Origin: Ustilaginoidea virens
Taxonomy: Eukaryota > Ascomycota > Sordariomycetes > Hypocreales > Clavicipitaceae
DNA: 64,000 bases
Direction: 5' to 3'
NCBI RefSeq assembly: GCF_000687475.1
Contig: NC_057317.1
Location: 1,488,001 to 1,552,000, forward strand
Shown: piece after piece, positions 34,497 through 46,267 of the stretch
Numbering within the stretch: position 1 is the stretch's first letter
How the letters are laid out: each line of letters begins with the position of its first letter
Translations under genes and position numbers: made by a program
The notes under the pieces: generated by a model
Told to the model about the DNA's origin: nothing
Databases searched by the model: none
What the model saw: the letters and a program-made list of their open reading frames with translations, nothing else

Positions 34497-36246
34497 ATGT
34501 CGTATGCCCACGTTGGGGCACCAACCGCCTTCAATGGCACCGACAACGACATTGGTGGCGATTCGCGTATGCTTCTTTTTCGCTCCATGGACCCCAAAAA
34601 ATTCCAGCAAAAGCTACAAGCTGACCAAACCTTGCGATAGGATCTGCAAACCTCAACCAATGGTACCAAGCCGGAGACCAGGCCTTCATCCTCCTCTCCT
34701 CCTGTCTCGTCCTCCTCATGGTCCCCGGCATCGCCTTTCTCTACTCCGGCCTCGCTCGAAGAAAGTCGGCGCTCTCCATGCTCTGGGTCGTCATGATGTC
34801 CTTTAGCGTCATCGTCTTCCAGTGGTACTTCTGGGGCTACTCGCTCGCCTTTGGCCAAACCTCTGGCAACGCCTTCATCGGCGACCTCCAACACTTTGGC
34901 CTCATCAAGGTCTGGGCCACCCCGTCCGTCGGCTCACCTCTTATCCCCGCCCTCCTCTACTCCTTCTACCAGATGATGTTTTGCGCCGTCACCGCCGCCA
35001 TCACCGTAGGAGCCGTCGCCGAGAGGGGCCGCGTCATACCCGGCATGGTCTTCACCTTTTTCTGGGCCACCCTCGTCTACTGCCCCATCGCGTACTGGGT
35101 CTGGAACTCCAACGGATGGGGCTTCAAGAATGGCGTCCTCGACTACGCCGGCGGCTGCCCCGTCGAGATTGGCTCCGGTCTCTCCGCCCTGGCCTACTCG
35201 TGGGTTCTGGGTCGGCGCAATGAAAAGATGATGATGAACTTTCGCCCGCATAACATCTCCCTCATCACCCTGGGCACTGTGTTCCTGTGGTTCGGATGGC
35301 TCGGCTTCAACGGCGGCTCTGCCTTTGGCGCCAACCTTCGCGCCGTCATGGCCTGCTGGAACTCGTGCCTCACTGCCATGTTCGCCGCCATGACGTGGTG
35401 TCTTCTCGACTTTCGCCTGGCCAAGAAGTGGTCCATGGTTGGCTGGTGCTCGGGGACCATTTCCGGCCTTGTTGCTGCCACTCCCGCCTCGGGCTTCATC
35501 GATCCCTGGGCCAGCATCGTCCTCGGTGTTGTCGCCGGCCTGTGCTGCAATTTTGGCACAAAGAGTAAGTCTGGGGCCAGCCCTCCCCCATGTCATGTCG
35601 TCCCATCTCGTCTCGCATCGCCAAGAAAAGGAAAAAGGAAAAGAAAAGAAAAGATAAAAATCCGGTCTAACAAGGTGACCGCTTAGTCAAGTTCCTCGTC
35701 CGCATCGACGACTCGCTCGACGTCTTCGCCGAGCACGGCATCGGAGGCATGGTCGGCCTCATCTTCAACGCCTTCTTCGCCACCGGCAAAGTCATCGGCC
35801 TCGACGGCGTCAACGTCGGCGCCGCCGGAGGCTTCATCGACGGCAACTACAAGATCCTCGGCTGGCAGATTGCCGCCATTGCGGCTTCCTCGGCCTACGC
35901 CTTTGTCATGTCCGCCGCCATTGCCAAGATCATCGACATCATCCCCGGCCTCAAGCTGCGCGCCTCGGAAGAGGCGGAGCTTTTCGGCATGGACGACGAC
36001 CAGCACGGCGAGTTCTCGTACGACTACGTCGAGGTCCGGCGCGACTTCCTGGCCTGGAGCCCCCCCAGCGGCGAGCCAGCTCTCGACGGCGAAGCCATTG
36101 AGCCTCGGCACGGCATCCACCAACACGCCAGTATGGCGAGGCCGTCGAGCGCGTCCGATGGCCACGTGGACAAGAAGTCGTCCCCGTCGTCTGTCCAGGA
36201 TGACCGAGAGCGGGCATGTCGCTCCGACAGCGAGAAGCGACAGTGA
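34497..36246 (+). CDS. MEP1: Ammonium transporter, AMT/MEP family (Mep1/MeaA-like)
   Basis: Plasma-membrane channel for ammonium uptake. Exons 34497-34566, 34641-35564 and 35687-36246; introns are 34567-34640 (GTATGC..TAG) and 35565-35686 (GTAAGT..TAG), both phase 1; 517 aa. After a short outside head (NGTDNDIGG) come about eleven membrane helices, beginning DQAFILLSSCLVLLMVPGIAFLYSGL. Family signatures include DYAGGCPVEIGSGLSALAYS and LFLWFGWLGFNGGSAFGAN-type sequence. The second pore His is present in FAEHGIGGMVGL. At the first pore position, where AmtB and Mep2 have His, this protein has Glu (PVEIG). As I recall, Glu here marks the Mep1/Mep3 subclass, suggesting a higher-capacity, non-sensor transporter. 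The cytosolic tail is charged and Ser-rich (SSPSSVQDDRERACRS). Two GATA-type sites lie upstream. Confidence 0.93.
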
Positions 36247-36746
36247 AAAAAAAAAAATAAAAATAAAAAAATAAAAGAGACATGGACAACAATGCCCTTG
36301 GCTCGGGATTGTCGTCTTGCCTCATCTTCCTGGTTCACAAACAGAGTCTTGTGTGTTCTTTTTCTTACTGCGGGGTTTCATAGCCGGCGTTGGAGTGAGT
36401 GTACATGATTTACTGTCCAGGTCTGGTACTGTCGTTGTCTTCGGTAGTGTAAAAGTAGCCTACGTCATGCCATGAACTGGAATGCATGGTCAAAAAAATT
36501 AGGGTCTGTATCAATTCATCTCATCAGAGACATTATACAATATCCAAACCTGTATACCTTCACATCTCGGATATCCGCCTTGACCGAAAAGAACCTGCAA
36601 GACCATGCCCTGCCCCAATTGAAATGAAATTTTTCCGACGCCGAGGCTTGTGCCAATAAGCACCGGATATCCCGCGTCTTGAGCCCAGGCGACGTGGGCG
36701 GCCCTGCTGCTTTCAACCCAAACTCCGCGTCTCACGTTGCAACATT
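36247..36746. other. Intergenic between convergent genes
   Basis: 3' flanks of the ammonium transporter and the acid phosphatase; an A-rich stretch at 36245-36274 follows the transporter stop. No gene is supported. Confidence 0.65.
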
Positions 36747-39008
36747 TTACAACGGGGCGCCGTTTGTTACCTGCCCATACTTTACTGGAGGATAGTCTCC
36801 GAAACAAGCATAGTCGTACCTGGCCAAGGTTGGCATGCGTTCCTGCACTTTCATAAATGTCTCGAGCTCGCACCAGCCGTCTCGGCGACTGGCATCACAT
36901 TCTGGGAAGCTCTTGCCCAAAGGGAGGGTACGTTGGTTCAAAACGAAATGAATGTACTTGGTCTCTTGACCTCTGAGATAACCATCCCGGTTAGGCGATA
37001 AAGGCTTGGGTGTTTTGATAATCTCCATGTCTAGTCGTGCCCCGAACGGGGTCAGGTGAGACACGGTAAAGTTGTGTAGCCCTGGATAACTCGTCGCAGG
37101 CAGCGGGTCGGCAAACTGGGTAAGTCCAAAAGCCGTCAAGATGGCTACAATGTTGGTATCATGCGAAAAATCAAAGTAGAGACTCTGGTTGAGTGGAAAG
37201 GTCTCGGTACTGCTATCGAGAGTGACATTGATCTGAGATCCAGAGTAGCCAAGTGTGTGATTGTTAAGCCGCGCCATGATTTCTTGCTGGTAGCCGATTC
37301 CAACAGCCCTCTGGTGGCAGTTAGCCAAAGGGCCGCACCAAAAAAAATAAAAATAAAAAAGAATATATCATCTCCTTTCATGGCAGGAAAGAGTCTACTT
37401 ACACCCGTGGGACTGTGAAATCCGGCGACCGAAGCGAATTGCAAGTCGATGGAATATTCAAAATCACGCCACTCTTGGTACGTAAACAAGTCGCAAAACT
37501 GGCTGAAACCATAGGCAACTGTCTCATACGGGCACATGACCTGGGCGGCGTATATATCTTCAATTGTCCAGTTGAAGCCGTCCGTCATGGACTGGAAACG
37601 TTTCTGAGCTAGTTGGATCTTGTCAGCGATTTGAAGCTGACGGATAGGGAATGCTTCTTCCCCCCCCTCCTTACTTCCTTTTTTGTTTTACTGGTTTTTC
37701 TCTTGTCTGTCTTCTTTTTGTGTTATACATACCGAGTTGAAGATACTTGTGTGTCCATGCCTTGCGGGCTTCGTTTCCAGGTGTTTTGGTGTATGCATTA
37801 GGACAATTTAATGATCCCTCTAAAGAATTGTTGAATCCCCTTTTTTCTATTATTACCTCAATAGTAGCATTGTTGGTCCTGCCGAAAATAAGAATGGGAA
37901 ACAGTGAAAAGTCACAGAGGAAATGACTTGCCATTCAAGGCCGAAAAACCCAGCCATCCAATTCTCTGCGGATTTCAGCATCCTGTCTTGGGTCTTTGAG
38001 TTACATGTCAGCACAGCCAATGCAAGATCCATGAGAATTGCCATTTGCTCACCGTCGTCCGCACAATAATCTTGCTATGGGGGTTATACAAGCTCCCGTA
38101 CATGTAGTTATGCAAGACACCTGTAGATATTGATTAGAACATTTAGTCAGGAAATAAAGACAGAAAGGGAGAGGGGAAAAAAAAAAAGTCAAGCAGGCAG
38201 AATAGAATGTGGAACATTTCCATGCTGGGAAGCACATGCCTGAGTCGAATAGTTCTTGACGGCCCTTTGGCACAAGTATCTCGGCACCAAGCTGATATTG
38301 CCAATGCTCAAGGAAGGCTAAAGAGCCGTGTGGTTTGAAGGTTTTGGAGGCATTGGCAAGCTTCTTTCCAAGGGCAGCAACCTCGGAGCCGCCGGTAGGG
38401 TATCGAGAACCGTGCCTGGACAGCATATGAACTTGTATGAGCTCTGCGCCAGACGGCAGGGGGAACTCGTCAACGCCGAAACCGGGGGAAGGGACGTAAG
38501 GAGAAAGATAGCCCATCATGTTGAAAATGCTCTTGTTTCCGCTCCCCATGCCGTCAATAGGCAGAGACGTCTGCAGGGGCTCATTTGGCACAAAGGTGGC
38601 CGTGGGCTCGAACGTCCTCGACTGGGCCATGAAAGGAGCCCGGCCTGTAGCTGTCGGACCAGCCCACAGCTCTGGAGAGGTCTGGAAATATTGGGGCACG
38701 TCTTTGGGGAGGCAGGGGCATGGAAGGGCGCCGTCATCGTTCCTTCCCTTGCTTGCTAGGGGAAGGGATAAGAAGATGACGACGGCAGTAAGAACAACCA
38801 CCAGGAGGGAAAGAGCGTAGGTCGCAAGGCGCCAGCGTCTCTCAGCCCTGGAGGGCCACGGAAGGAGGGTCTGGTCCGGGTTGGCATCCAGGGCATCATC
38901 ATTTCCACCATGGCCGTGGCCAGCTTCGGATGCCGGGGGAGGGTTGTCGTCCTGGTGGACAGGCTGGTAGGCCACGGATCCGCATTGCGGACGGTTGGCG
39001 TTGGCCAT
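36747..39008 (-). CDS. Membrane-anchored histidine acid phosphatase (phytase-like)
   Basis: Hydrolyses phosphomonoesters outside the cell or in the secretory lumen. Six exons on the minus strand: 39008-38240, 38120-38053, 37993-37932, 37878-37733, 37608-37403 and 37310-36747; 604 aa. The catalytic SRHGSRYPT is at about 197-205 (His199), and the C-terminal FDFSHDTNI gives the His-Asp pair near 467-468. Residues 61-84 (LATYALSLLVVVLTAVVIFL) form one membrane helix after a cytosolic head of 60, so this looks like a type II anchored enzyme rather than a secreted phytase. Several N-glycosylation sequons (NKS, NNS, NWT, NVT, NQS) are present. Introns 38121-38239 and 37879-37931 must start with GC (GCATGT, GCAAGT) to keep the frame. 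The other three are GT-AG. Confidence 0.87.
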
Positions 39009-40289
39009 TGTGGTGATGTGAACCGCAGGAGAGCCCGGCAGCGTGATTTGCTGCCGCCGTCCGGACTCTGTCAGCAGCAGGGAACGGGACAGAGGCAGAA
39101 GATGCAGCAGATGCCGCAGATGCCGCAGCGTGACAGATGGGCCGCGGAAATGCTGCCCAGAAACCCAACAAAAAGGGTGACGGAAGGTGCGCGGTATGTC
39201 GGCAGGTGTGGGGTGTGATCAGGCCAGGCGAAACCCGGGTAGCAGGGGGCTCAGGCAGGCCAACCCACTATTTAGGCAAGTACGATGGCTATGTGCTCCG
39301 TAGCGACCGGATACGGATACTCGGGGGTTGGTTGTCAAGGTGGCTGGGAGCTCTAAGCTCTGATGCGACGACGACAAACGAGCAACCAGACGAAAACGGG
39401 GAAACGAAGAACGGGAAAAGCGGGCCTGGCGCTGGGCTCCTTCCGACTGGGCTTGCAAGGTTCAAGGGTTTCAAGACTGGATGGGTGGCATGATGCACCC
39501 GGATCCTGGCGGCAACAGGGCTGTCAACAACTACCAGCCAGACCCAGACGACCCAGACCATTTCCATTGACATTTGCTTGCCCTGGTCCACTCTCTCCGC
39601 GGTGTCTTATCTGTCAGGGCTATCGATGGGTTCCGACTATATGGTTCAGCCTTTGACGCTAGTCAGCTTGTTCCCTGTCTGGCTTCTTTGAGAACGAACG
39701 GGTCGGGTCAGCAGCGTCCATCACCAAGGAACCAGACAACAAACAAGTCACGATGTGAAGCAGAGTCCAGGCGCCCTTTGCTAATGACCCGTTGCCAGGT
39801 TTTGATCAATTCTAAAAGGGACTAGCTTTTGATGTTGTTAATTTGTTGCTTCCTGTTCTTCTTTTTTCTTTTTCTTTTTCCCCGTCTCTTTTTCTTTCTT
39901 TCTTTTTTTCTTTTTTTTTTTTTTTTCGCCGTTTGCCAGGTGAGCCTTTTCTCTATTCCACTCCACTTTTCGTTTCTTTTTCGTTTTCCGGGGTGCAGAA
40001 GCTCGCATCAAACTCCCATCATATGAACAAACACCTCTGATTGAAAACACAGACTTGGTGCATTTTTTTGTCTCGTCTTCTCTTCTCTTTGCGCCAATTT
40101 TTTTTGAGAAAAAAAAAAAAAAAAAAAAAAAAAAGCAAACCGCCCCCACCGGTCTATCTATCCTCTTACCCTGTCCTAGTCTCAGCAATCCCTGTCATAG
40201 CGCAGCCGGTCTTTTTGTCAATGCGCTGGTTTTATTTTCCCTTCATTTTCCAGTCGAGCCTCGTGCCGTCATCGCCATGTCATGTCGAT
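39009..40289. other. Intergenic, phosphatase promoter and dioxygenase 3' flank
   Basis: No gene is supported. It contains a pyrimidine-rich stretch (about 39850-39930) and an A run (40109-40134). ORFs here are poly-Phe or poly-Lys artefacts. Confidence 0.65.
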
Positions 40290-41909
40290 TTAGTTCGACT
40301 GCGATCTCAAGGGGAAATAGCCGTCGGGCATGGGCTCCAAATGCCACACGCGAGTTAGTCTGGGATCAAATGCCTTGTTCCATTCGTCCAGTAGCGCTTC
40401 GGGGATGGCCCATCCTAGGGCTTCGTCTCGCAGCCTCATTCGCACCAAATGTCGTTTCTCCAGGGCCGAGGTTCCATTGACAAAGCCTTCGCGTCGGTGA
40501 AGAATGGCCAGGTTGTTGATGAAGTGCATGTCGCCGGCCTGAGTGGTAATCTCAAGCTGCGTGGCCTTGGCTATCGTTTCGATGGCGTCCAGCGCCTCCA
40601 CCTGAGCACCGTTCAACTTGGGCAGGTGAGCCGGCCGAACGTGGCTTGCGCTTCCCATCAATGCAGTCCTGCCAAAGTTGGTCATGACTCTGCCTTTGTG
40701 GTGAAAGAGAACCGGTCGACAATGGAATTGCGGCCTATGATTGATTAGTCGAGGCAAAGGAAGAAAGACGTGAAAGAGACAACGTTAGGCCCAGGTTGGT
40801 CTGCGCAGCGTAAACAGAGAGGGGGCCTCGTCGCACTTACAGCGCAAAAGGCCAGTCGGACCGTGCCAGCACACGAAGAAGGTCCGGACGCGTTGCCGCA
40901 AGAGCGTTGTACACGGTGTAGGATGAAGCAATGATGCATTTTCCGCCCGAGGCAGCCGTGCTTCTAGTTAACCAGCTGACGACATCGCCAGCCTCCTCGT
41001 TGTGAAAAGTCTGGAGCCCATCATTAGTCGTCTGCTTTCCATGGAGAAAAAGGGGGTCTGTCCATGATTTTACAATTGGTGAGGTCGAATGGCGGTGATG
41101 AGAGGCTTTTATCTCGGTCGAGTTGTCTGCAATGATGTGCACTTGGAAAGGGGTTCCCGTCAGCTCACATCGCTGGCTCTATACATGGACGGATGGGCGG
41201 GTGACGCTAGTTTCGGGCCCGAGGTCGTCGGACGACTTACCCAGCATATTCCCCTTCTTGTCCTGCCTTCCCTGCTGATCCGCCATGTAGGACTGGATGC
41301 CCATATAGACCGTGGTCAGGTCTTCTACCGACATTTTTTGGGGATTCAATCCGCGAACGAGCGCGAAGCCTCTTCCGGAATGGATAGCCCTCCCCAGGTT
41401 GGTCAATTCCGGTTTCAGAGTAGGAAGGGGGAAGTTGTCTCGCGAAACCAAGTCTCCGTCTAAGCCGAGTTCTGCTCTCGCAGTGTAAGTGTGTGGGCCT
41501 CACCTAGCTCGAGCGTCGTCGTCGTCGTCGTCGGCATCGTCTTTTTTTTTTTTTTTTTTTTTTTTTTCCATGTCTCATTTGTTCTTTGAGAAGCAGGAGA
41601 CGAAGCAGAAAGAAAAAAAAAAAAAGGAGGGGGAGTGGGAAAGGGAGGGGGTGGGAAAGGCAGAGAGTCAGTCTCACCCTTAAAGGCCACAAGAGCAGCT
41701 TCAATCTCTTGCAGATGCCCCTTGGTCAACTGAAGCACGTACTCGGACTCTTTCTGGAACTGGCCACCGGTCCAAGCCAGAGGGGAATCCAAGACGGGAG
41801 GAAAGCCGGTAGGAAGCTCGTTGGATTCCGCCAAGGCAACAGCAAAGGCAGAGCTTCGCACGGGGACAGGCCGCGACCCCACGACTGGTCCATCACCCGC
41901 TGGTGACAT
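40290..41909 (-). CDS. TauD/TfdA-family Fe(II)/2-oxoglutarate dioxygenase
   Basis: Five exons on the minus strand: 41909-41678, 41471-41241, 41141-41074, 41010-40841 and 40734-40290; 381 aa. Introns start GTGAGA, GTAAGT, GTAAAA and GTAAGT and all end AG. The protein opens near LPTGFPPVLDSPLAWTGGQF and continues with HSGRGFALVRGLNPQKMSVED, typical of fungal TauD-like proteins. The proximal iron motif appears as FHNEEAGDVVSW (His180-x-Glu182 instead of the more usual His-x-Asp). The distal His is likely His313 in NNLAILHRREGF, followed by RHLVRMRLRD, whose Arg would bind 2-oxoglutarate. The substrate is unknown: taurine, other sulfonates or a carboxylate are possible. Intron 1 holds a long (A/T)n run and a (TCG)n tract. 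No signal peptide, so probably cytosolic. Confidence 0.85.
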
Positions 41910-42419
41910 TGCGATACGGGGGTGGTCTCTGAGCTGGGACGCTGGACAGGCGGTTTTGTTGATGGTGTCGTGCCGGCAAGGTTTGGACAGACTATGTCGG
42001 TTTGGGGCTGGGTGACCAGGCGGTGTCTTGCTCTTGAGCGCGTATCAGTCAGACGTGCGAAAACCGGCGTGGTTCTGGCGTGATTCTGGCTTGGTTCAGC
42101 AACGCAGCAAAGGTCTGAGGCGGGGACGCAAGATGTCACTGGTAAGGATTCTTGAAGGCAATGATGAAACGTCGGACATGATGTCGAGGGGAAGCAAATG
42201 GGTATTTATGGATGGCCATGTTTAGCTGCCAAAAGCAGGCCAAAAGTCGAACAACATGATAGCAGGGACCAGTTGCATGGCGTGGTTTTCTCCTTCTTCT
42301 CGCCCTCTCTCTCTGTGTGTCTCTCTCGGTCTCTCGTTCTCCGTCTCCTTTTTTTCTTTTTCGTACTCTTTTTTTTTATTTATTTTTAGTTTTCCCTTTT
42401 TGGTACAGCGGTGGAAAAC

Positions 42420-42447
42420 AAAAAAAAAAAAAAAAAAAAAAAAAAAA
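42420..42447. repeat. Homopolymer, 28 A
   Basis: Uninterrupted adenine run in the dioxygenase upstream region. Confidence 0.95.
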
Positions 42448-43528
42448 CGCGTGCGTTTTGCACCTTGTCCTGAACAAACAAGGAGAGAATCATGTTTGCT
42501 GACTTTGTCGCTGAGGAAAATGGGTCAAGGACAAGGGACGGCTTAGCCAGAGACAAGAGGCCACAAATAAAACTATTAAACCGGGGAATTAAACCAGAAA
42601 CCAACGGGACTTGAAAAAATGAAAAAAAAAAATGAAAAAAAAAAAAAAAAAAACAAGGACCCGGGGAGGCCAAACCGAGAAGAACAGAAAAAAAAACACG
42701 AATAAGACAAAAAAAAAATAGATAGACAGATGGATAAAAATAAAAAAAAAAAAAAGAAACAAGCGTGCGGTGGACGGCACAGCGGCCGTCCGCGGATAGG
42801 TACATGACGGCGGCGGCGAGGAGAAAGAAAAGGAACAAGAGACAGCTGCCATGTGTGGAAAAGCGGGTTTTGTGGGTTTGTGCATGTGGGCATCTGCGCA
42901 TCGGTGGATCTCTTCGTGGGCGGGTGCCTGCCAAGGTAAGGTAAGGTAAGGTTAGGTAAGGTAGGTACCTAAGATGCCAGCCGCGGGCCGGGAGCCGCAC
43001 CGCATCGGTCCCGTTACGGCGGCCTGGTACACGGGTGCGACCCCCCTTTGCTGGGGGGGGGGGGTGGGCCGGTGGGGAGGGGGGAAGGGAGGCCCCGCTA
43101 GGCCCCAGGAGCCGGGGCGGCGTCGCAGGGGCGCTGGCCATGGTGCTGGTGCTGGTGCTTGCTGGGCTTGATGGAACCCGTCGGAAAGCATAGAGGGGAG
43201 GCGGAAGGGCACGGCAGCGAGGAAAAAAGGTAGGGTAGCAGCAATACTAATGATGCTAAAAAAAGAGGGAGACAGAAAGACAGGGAGAGACGGCAAAGAG
43301 GGCGAATAGACCGCAGAGGAGAGCGCAAAAAAAGGGCCCCATGTCGTGCATCGGGTGGAGTGGACAAGCGAGACAGCGGAATGAAAAAGAAGAATGGAAA
43401 GATACAAAATGACGAGCAAGAAAGAAAGGAAGGAAGGAAAGAAAAGAATGTCGCTGGCCCCGGGCATCATCATCCCAGATGACGCCGCCGCACATCCAGC
43501 CCCAGTCTCGTGCCCCCGTGACGAAGAA

Positions 43529-43560
<32 letters not shown>

Positions 43561-43561
43561 G
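43529..43561. repeat. (TGTC)n microsatellite
   Basis: About eight copies of a perfect tetranucleotide repeat. Confidence 0.95.
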
Positions 43562-44520
43562 GTCTGCTTGTCTACAGCCCTAGCCTAGCCTAGCCCAGCC
43601 TAGCCTAGCCCGCCTCTGCATGTACCTCCGTACTCTGCACCCCCCCCCCCCAGCAGCCTTCTTTTCCCTTCCCCTTTTTTCCACTCCTCACACACCCTCC
43701 TTCTCCGCCACGCCGCGCCATGCCGCGCGCGCAACGACCCAGACCCCGGGATTGCCTCAACAGGGAGCAGGCCGACGAACAACGACGACGACGAGGCAAC
43801 GCAGCGACGCACGACGGCTACCGGCCAGGTGCACGGCGTGCTGCGTTGCGTGCGTCCTCGTCTGCGTCTGTCGTTTTTCTGTCTGGTCTGTTGTTCGTGT
43901 GCGACCCGCGACCCGCGACCCGCGACCTGCGACCTGCGACCCGCGCAGTAAGCTCGGTGCTCGCTGCTGACCCATGCACTTGATGGCTATTGTCGAGTCG
44001 CGAGCCGCTTGGAAAGCATGAAAACATGAAAGCTAAGCCACCAAAGAAGGCCCCTCCTCGGCAACGGCTGTCTGCTTTTCTTGCTTAGCCCGCTACTGCA
44101 GCTACTTCAGCTCAGCCCGGCGGGACACAGGCTTGCAGCCAATCCTTGCCTTGCCAGAGCAGAAGAAGAAGAAGAGAAAAAGAAGACGAAATGGGCTTGT
44201 ATTTTCCCCCTTCTCTTACAAGCCACGCGCCCCGGCTTGTATAGAACCTGTACTACATCCGGTTCATGCTTGCCCACCCCCCCTCTCTTCCCTCGAGCCA
44301 AAGCTACTGTAGCAAGAACAAGAGAAGCAAAGAATAGATAGATGGATAACCTGACGCCCCTCCTGGCCCTGGACCAAACGACCCAAGTCAAACCGGTAAT
44401 GCTGCTCAAGCGGAGCCGCAGCCGCAGCCGCAGCCGCCGCAGCCATAGCCATAGCCACAGACAAGCCTGCTGCCCCAGTCAAGCGAGTCCCAAGCCCTGC
44501 CCCTGCCAATCTTTATAATG

Positions 44521-44543
44521 CCCCCCCCCCCCCCCCCCCCCCC
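44521..44543. repeat. Homopolymer, 23 C
   Basis: Uninterrupted cytosine run; a candidate i-motif/G-quadruplex-forming tract on the two strands. Confidence 0.95.
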
Positions 44544-45216
44544 GGTTCTATTGCTATGAACACCTACCCGTCCTCAGTCGGGTTTCCTTACTGGCTATCC
44601 GCAAGGCGTGGGAAAGAAGAGGGCAAACACGCACTTGATTGGCCAGCGGGTAGCAGCAGCAGGGGCGCGAGAAAAAAAAAGGAAATTAAAAAGAACAAAA
44701 AGGAGAACCGGAAAAAGGGGAAGTAGAAGAAGAACAGGAATAAGAAGAAGAAAAGAATTATAAAGAGAAGAAGAAGAGAAGAAGAAAAACGAGGAGGAGG
44801 CCAGACCTGCGCGCCTTGAGAGCAGCCGCCCCCCCCCCTCCCCCCCTTTCCCGCCCCCTCGGAGAGAGCGACGTTGTACAAAGATAGCCGGATGGCGTGC
44901 ATGGGCCATTATGTAGCATGCATGGGTGAACGCATCAAAAAAAAAAAAGTAAAAAAAAAAAGTACTGTAGATGCAAAAAGCCAGCCCGCGATGCGGTTAT
45001 AAGGCGACGCCACGCCACGCCACGCATTCGCACCTGCCCGTCTGTAGTATGTCAACTGCAAATAGGACAAGGTCGCTCAAGCAAGCCGGGTACGAGCATG
45101 GAAAGCGCCGCCCTTTTTCTCTGCTTCCCTCTTTCCTTCTTTGCACCAAACACATGGAAGGAGGAAACCAAGGAAAGAGGCACAGAAAGACAAAGAAAAA
45201 GAAAAGAGAGAGAAAC

Positions 45217-45247
<31 letters not shown>

Positions 45248-45605
45248 AAAAAAGGAAAAAAAAAAAGGAAACAAAAATGAAGAAAGGAGGAAACAAAAAC
45301 ACTCCGGGACGCGGCGTCTGCTTTGGTTTTCTTTCCTCTCTTGCCTCGTTCTGTTCTCTCTCCGTGTCTTCCTCGTTTCGTCTCGACACACACAACACAA
45401 CGCTCACGCACGCACGCACACGCACACGCACACCCCAACGTTTTGTTTCCCCTTGGACGGTGTAGCTGCCGCTGCTGCTCTACCGTGAGCAGTTGCACCC
45501 AGGCCCCCTAGCGCCCCATTCCCCGGCAACTTCGACTTCGACAAACCCGCAGGGTTTTGCGTCGTGACTCTTGAATTCTTAAATTGATTCCTAACCCCGG
45601 CCGAG

Positions 45606-45634
45606 AACCCCTGTGGCGCAGTGGTTAGGCGCCA
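45606..45634 (+). other. tRNA head-like (A-box) sequence, possible SINE remnant
   Basis: CCCTGTGGCGCAGTGGTTAG resembles the 5' half of a tRNA, including the internal promoter A box (TGGCNNAGTGG). No proper anticodon arm or B box follows; the nearest candidate, GGTTGGGGACC, is too close. It may be a truncated tRNA-derived SINE head or chance. Confidence 0.35.
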
Positions 45635-45701
45635 AGGTTGGGGACCCCTACTTTTCTATAAGGTAGCTAACTCCTAGAGCTCTAAAACATAAGTCAAGTA
45701 C

Positions 45702-45735
45702 CTACCTACCTACCTACCTACCTACCTACCTACCT
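45702..45735. repeat. (CCTA)n microsatellite
   Basis: About eight copies, ending in AGGTAGGTACC; related to the scattered TAGGTACCTA motif. Confidence 0.92.
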
Positions 45736-46218
45736 AAGGTAGGTACCGAAAATAACGGAGGAATTTTACAGTGGAAAATCTATAGGAGGGTCTTAGCTAG
45801 GGTCTTAAGAGGGAGGGGGGGGGGGGGGGGTAGCTAGAATTTGAAGGGGCTTATAGAAGGGTACTGCTACTAGGAGTAGGATTTAAGCAAGCAGAGAAGC
45901 TAGGAGGTGCAGGGATTGCTAGGGTAGAGGAATAATTACCTACTGGCAGAGAAATAGTACAGAGTACAGATATGGTCAATTATAGGAGGTAGCAAGAGGG
46001 TTTTCACAACTACCTTATGTCAACTAGCACCAGACGGTTTTTCCCTCTTCGATTATCAGTGGAGGTACTAGATGTAGCCAGCTTAACGACTACCTGTAGG
46101 TACCTACCTACCTAGGTACCCACCTCTAGCGTACTATACTATTATGTCCTAGTTGACCCGTCTGAAAAGTACTAACAAGTCACTCCCTCGAGTGCACGGC
46201 GCTAACTGGGGTTCGGCT

Positions 46219-46267
46219 GTACTGTACTGCACTGCACTGCACTGCACTGCACTGTACTGTACTGTAC
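46219..46267. repeat. (CACTG)n/(TACTG)n tandem repeat
   Basis: About ten copies of a pentamer, changing from TACTG to CACTG and back to TACTG across the array. Confidence 0.93.

Noticed and set aside
34934..35596. 220-codon minus-strand ORF
   Set aside because: Shadow of the GC-rich ammonium-transporter exon; no membrane or other recognisable features.
42386..43141. 251-codon minus-strand ORF with Phe-rich stretches
   Set aside because: Poly-A and poly-T tracts translated; not a protein.
44971..45465. ORFs on both strands rich in Lys or Phe
   Set aside because: Encoded by the A homopolymer and purine tract at 45180-45290.
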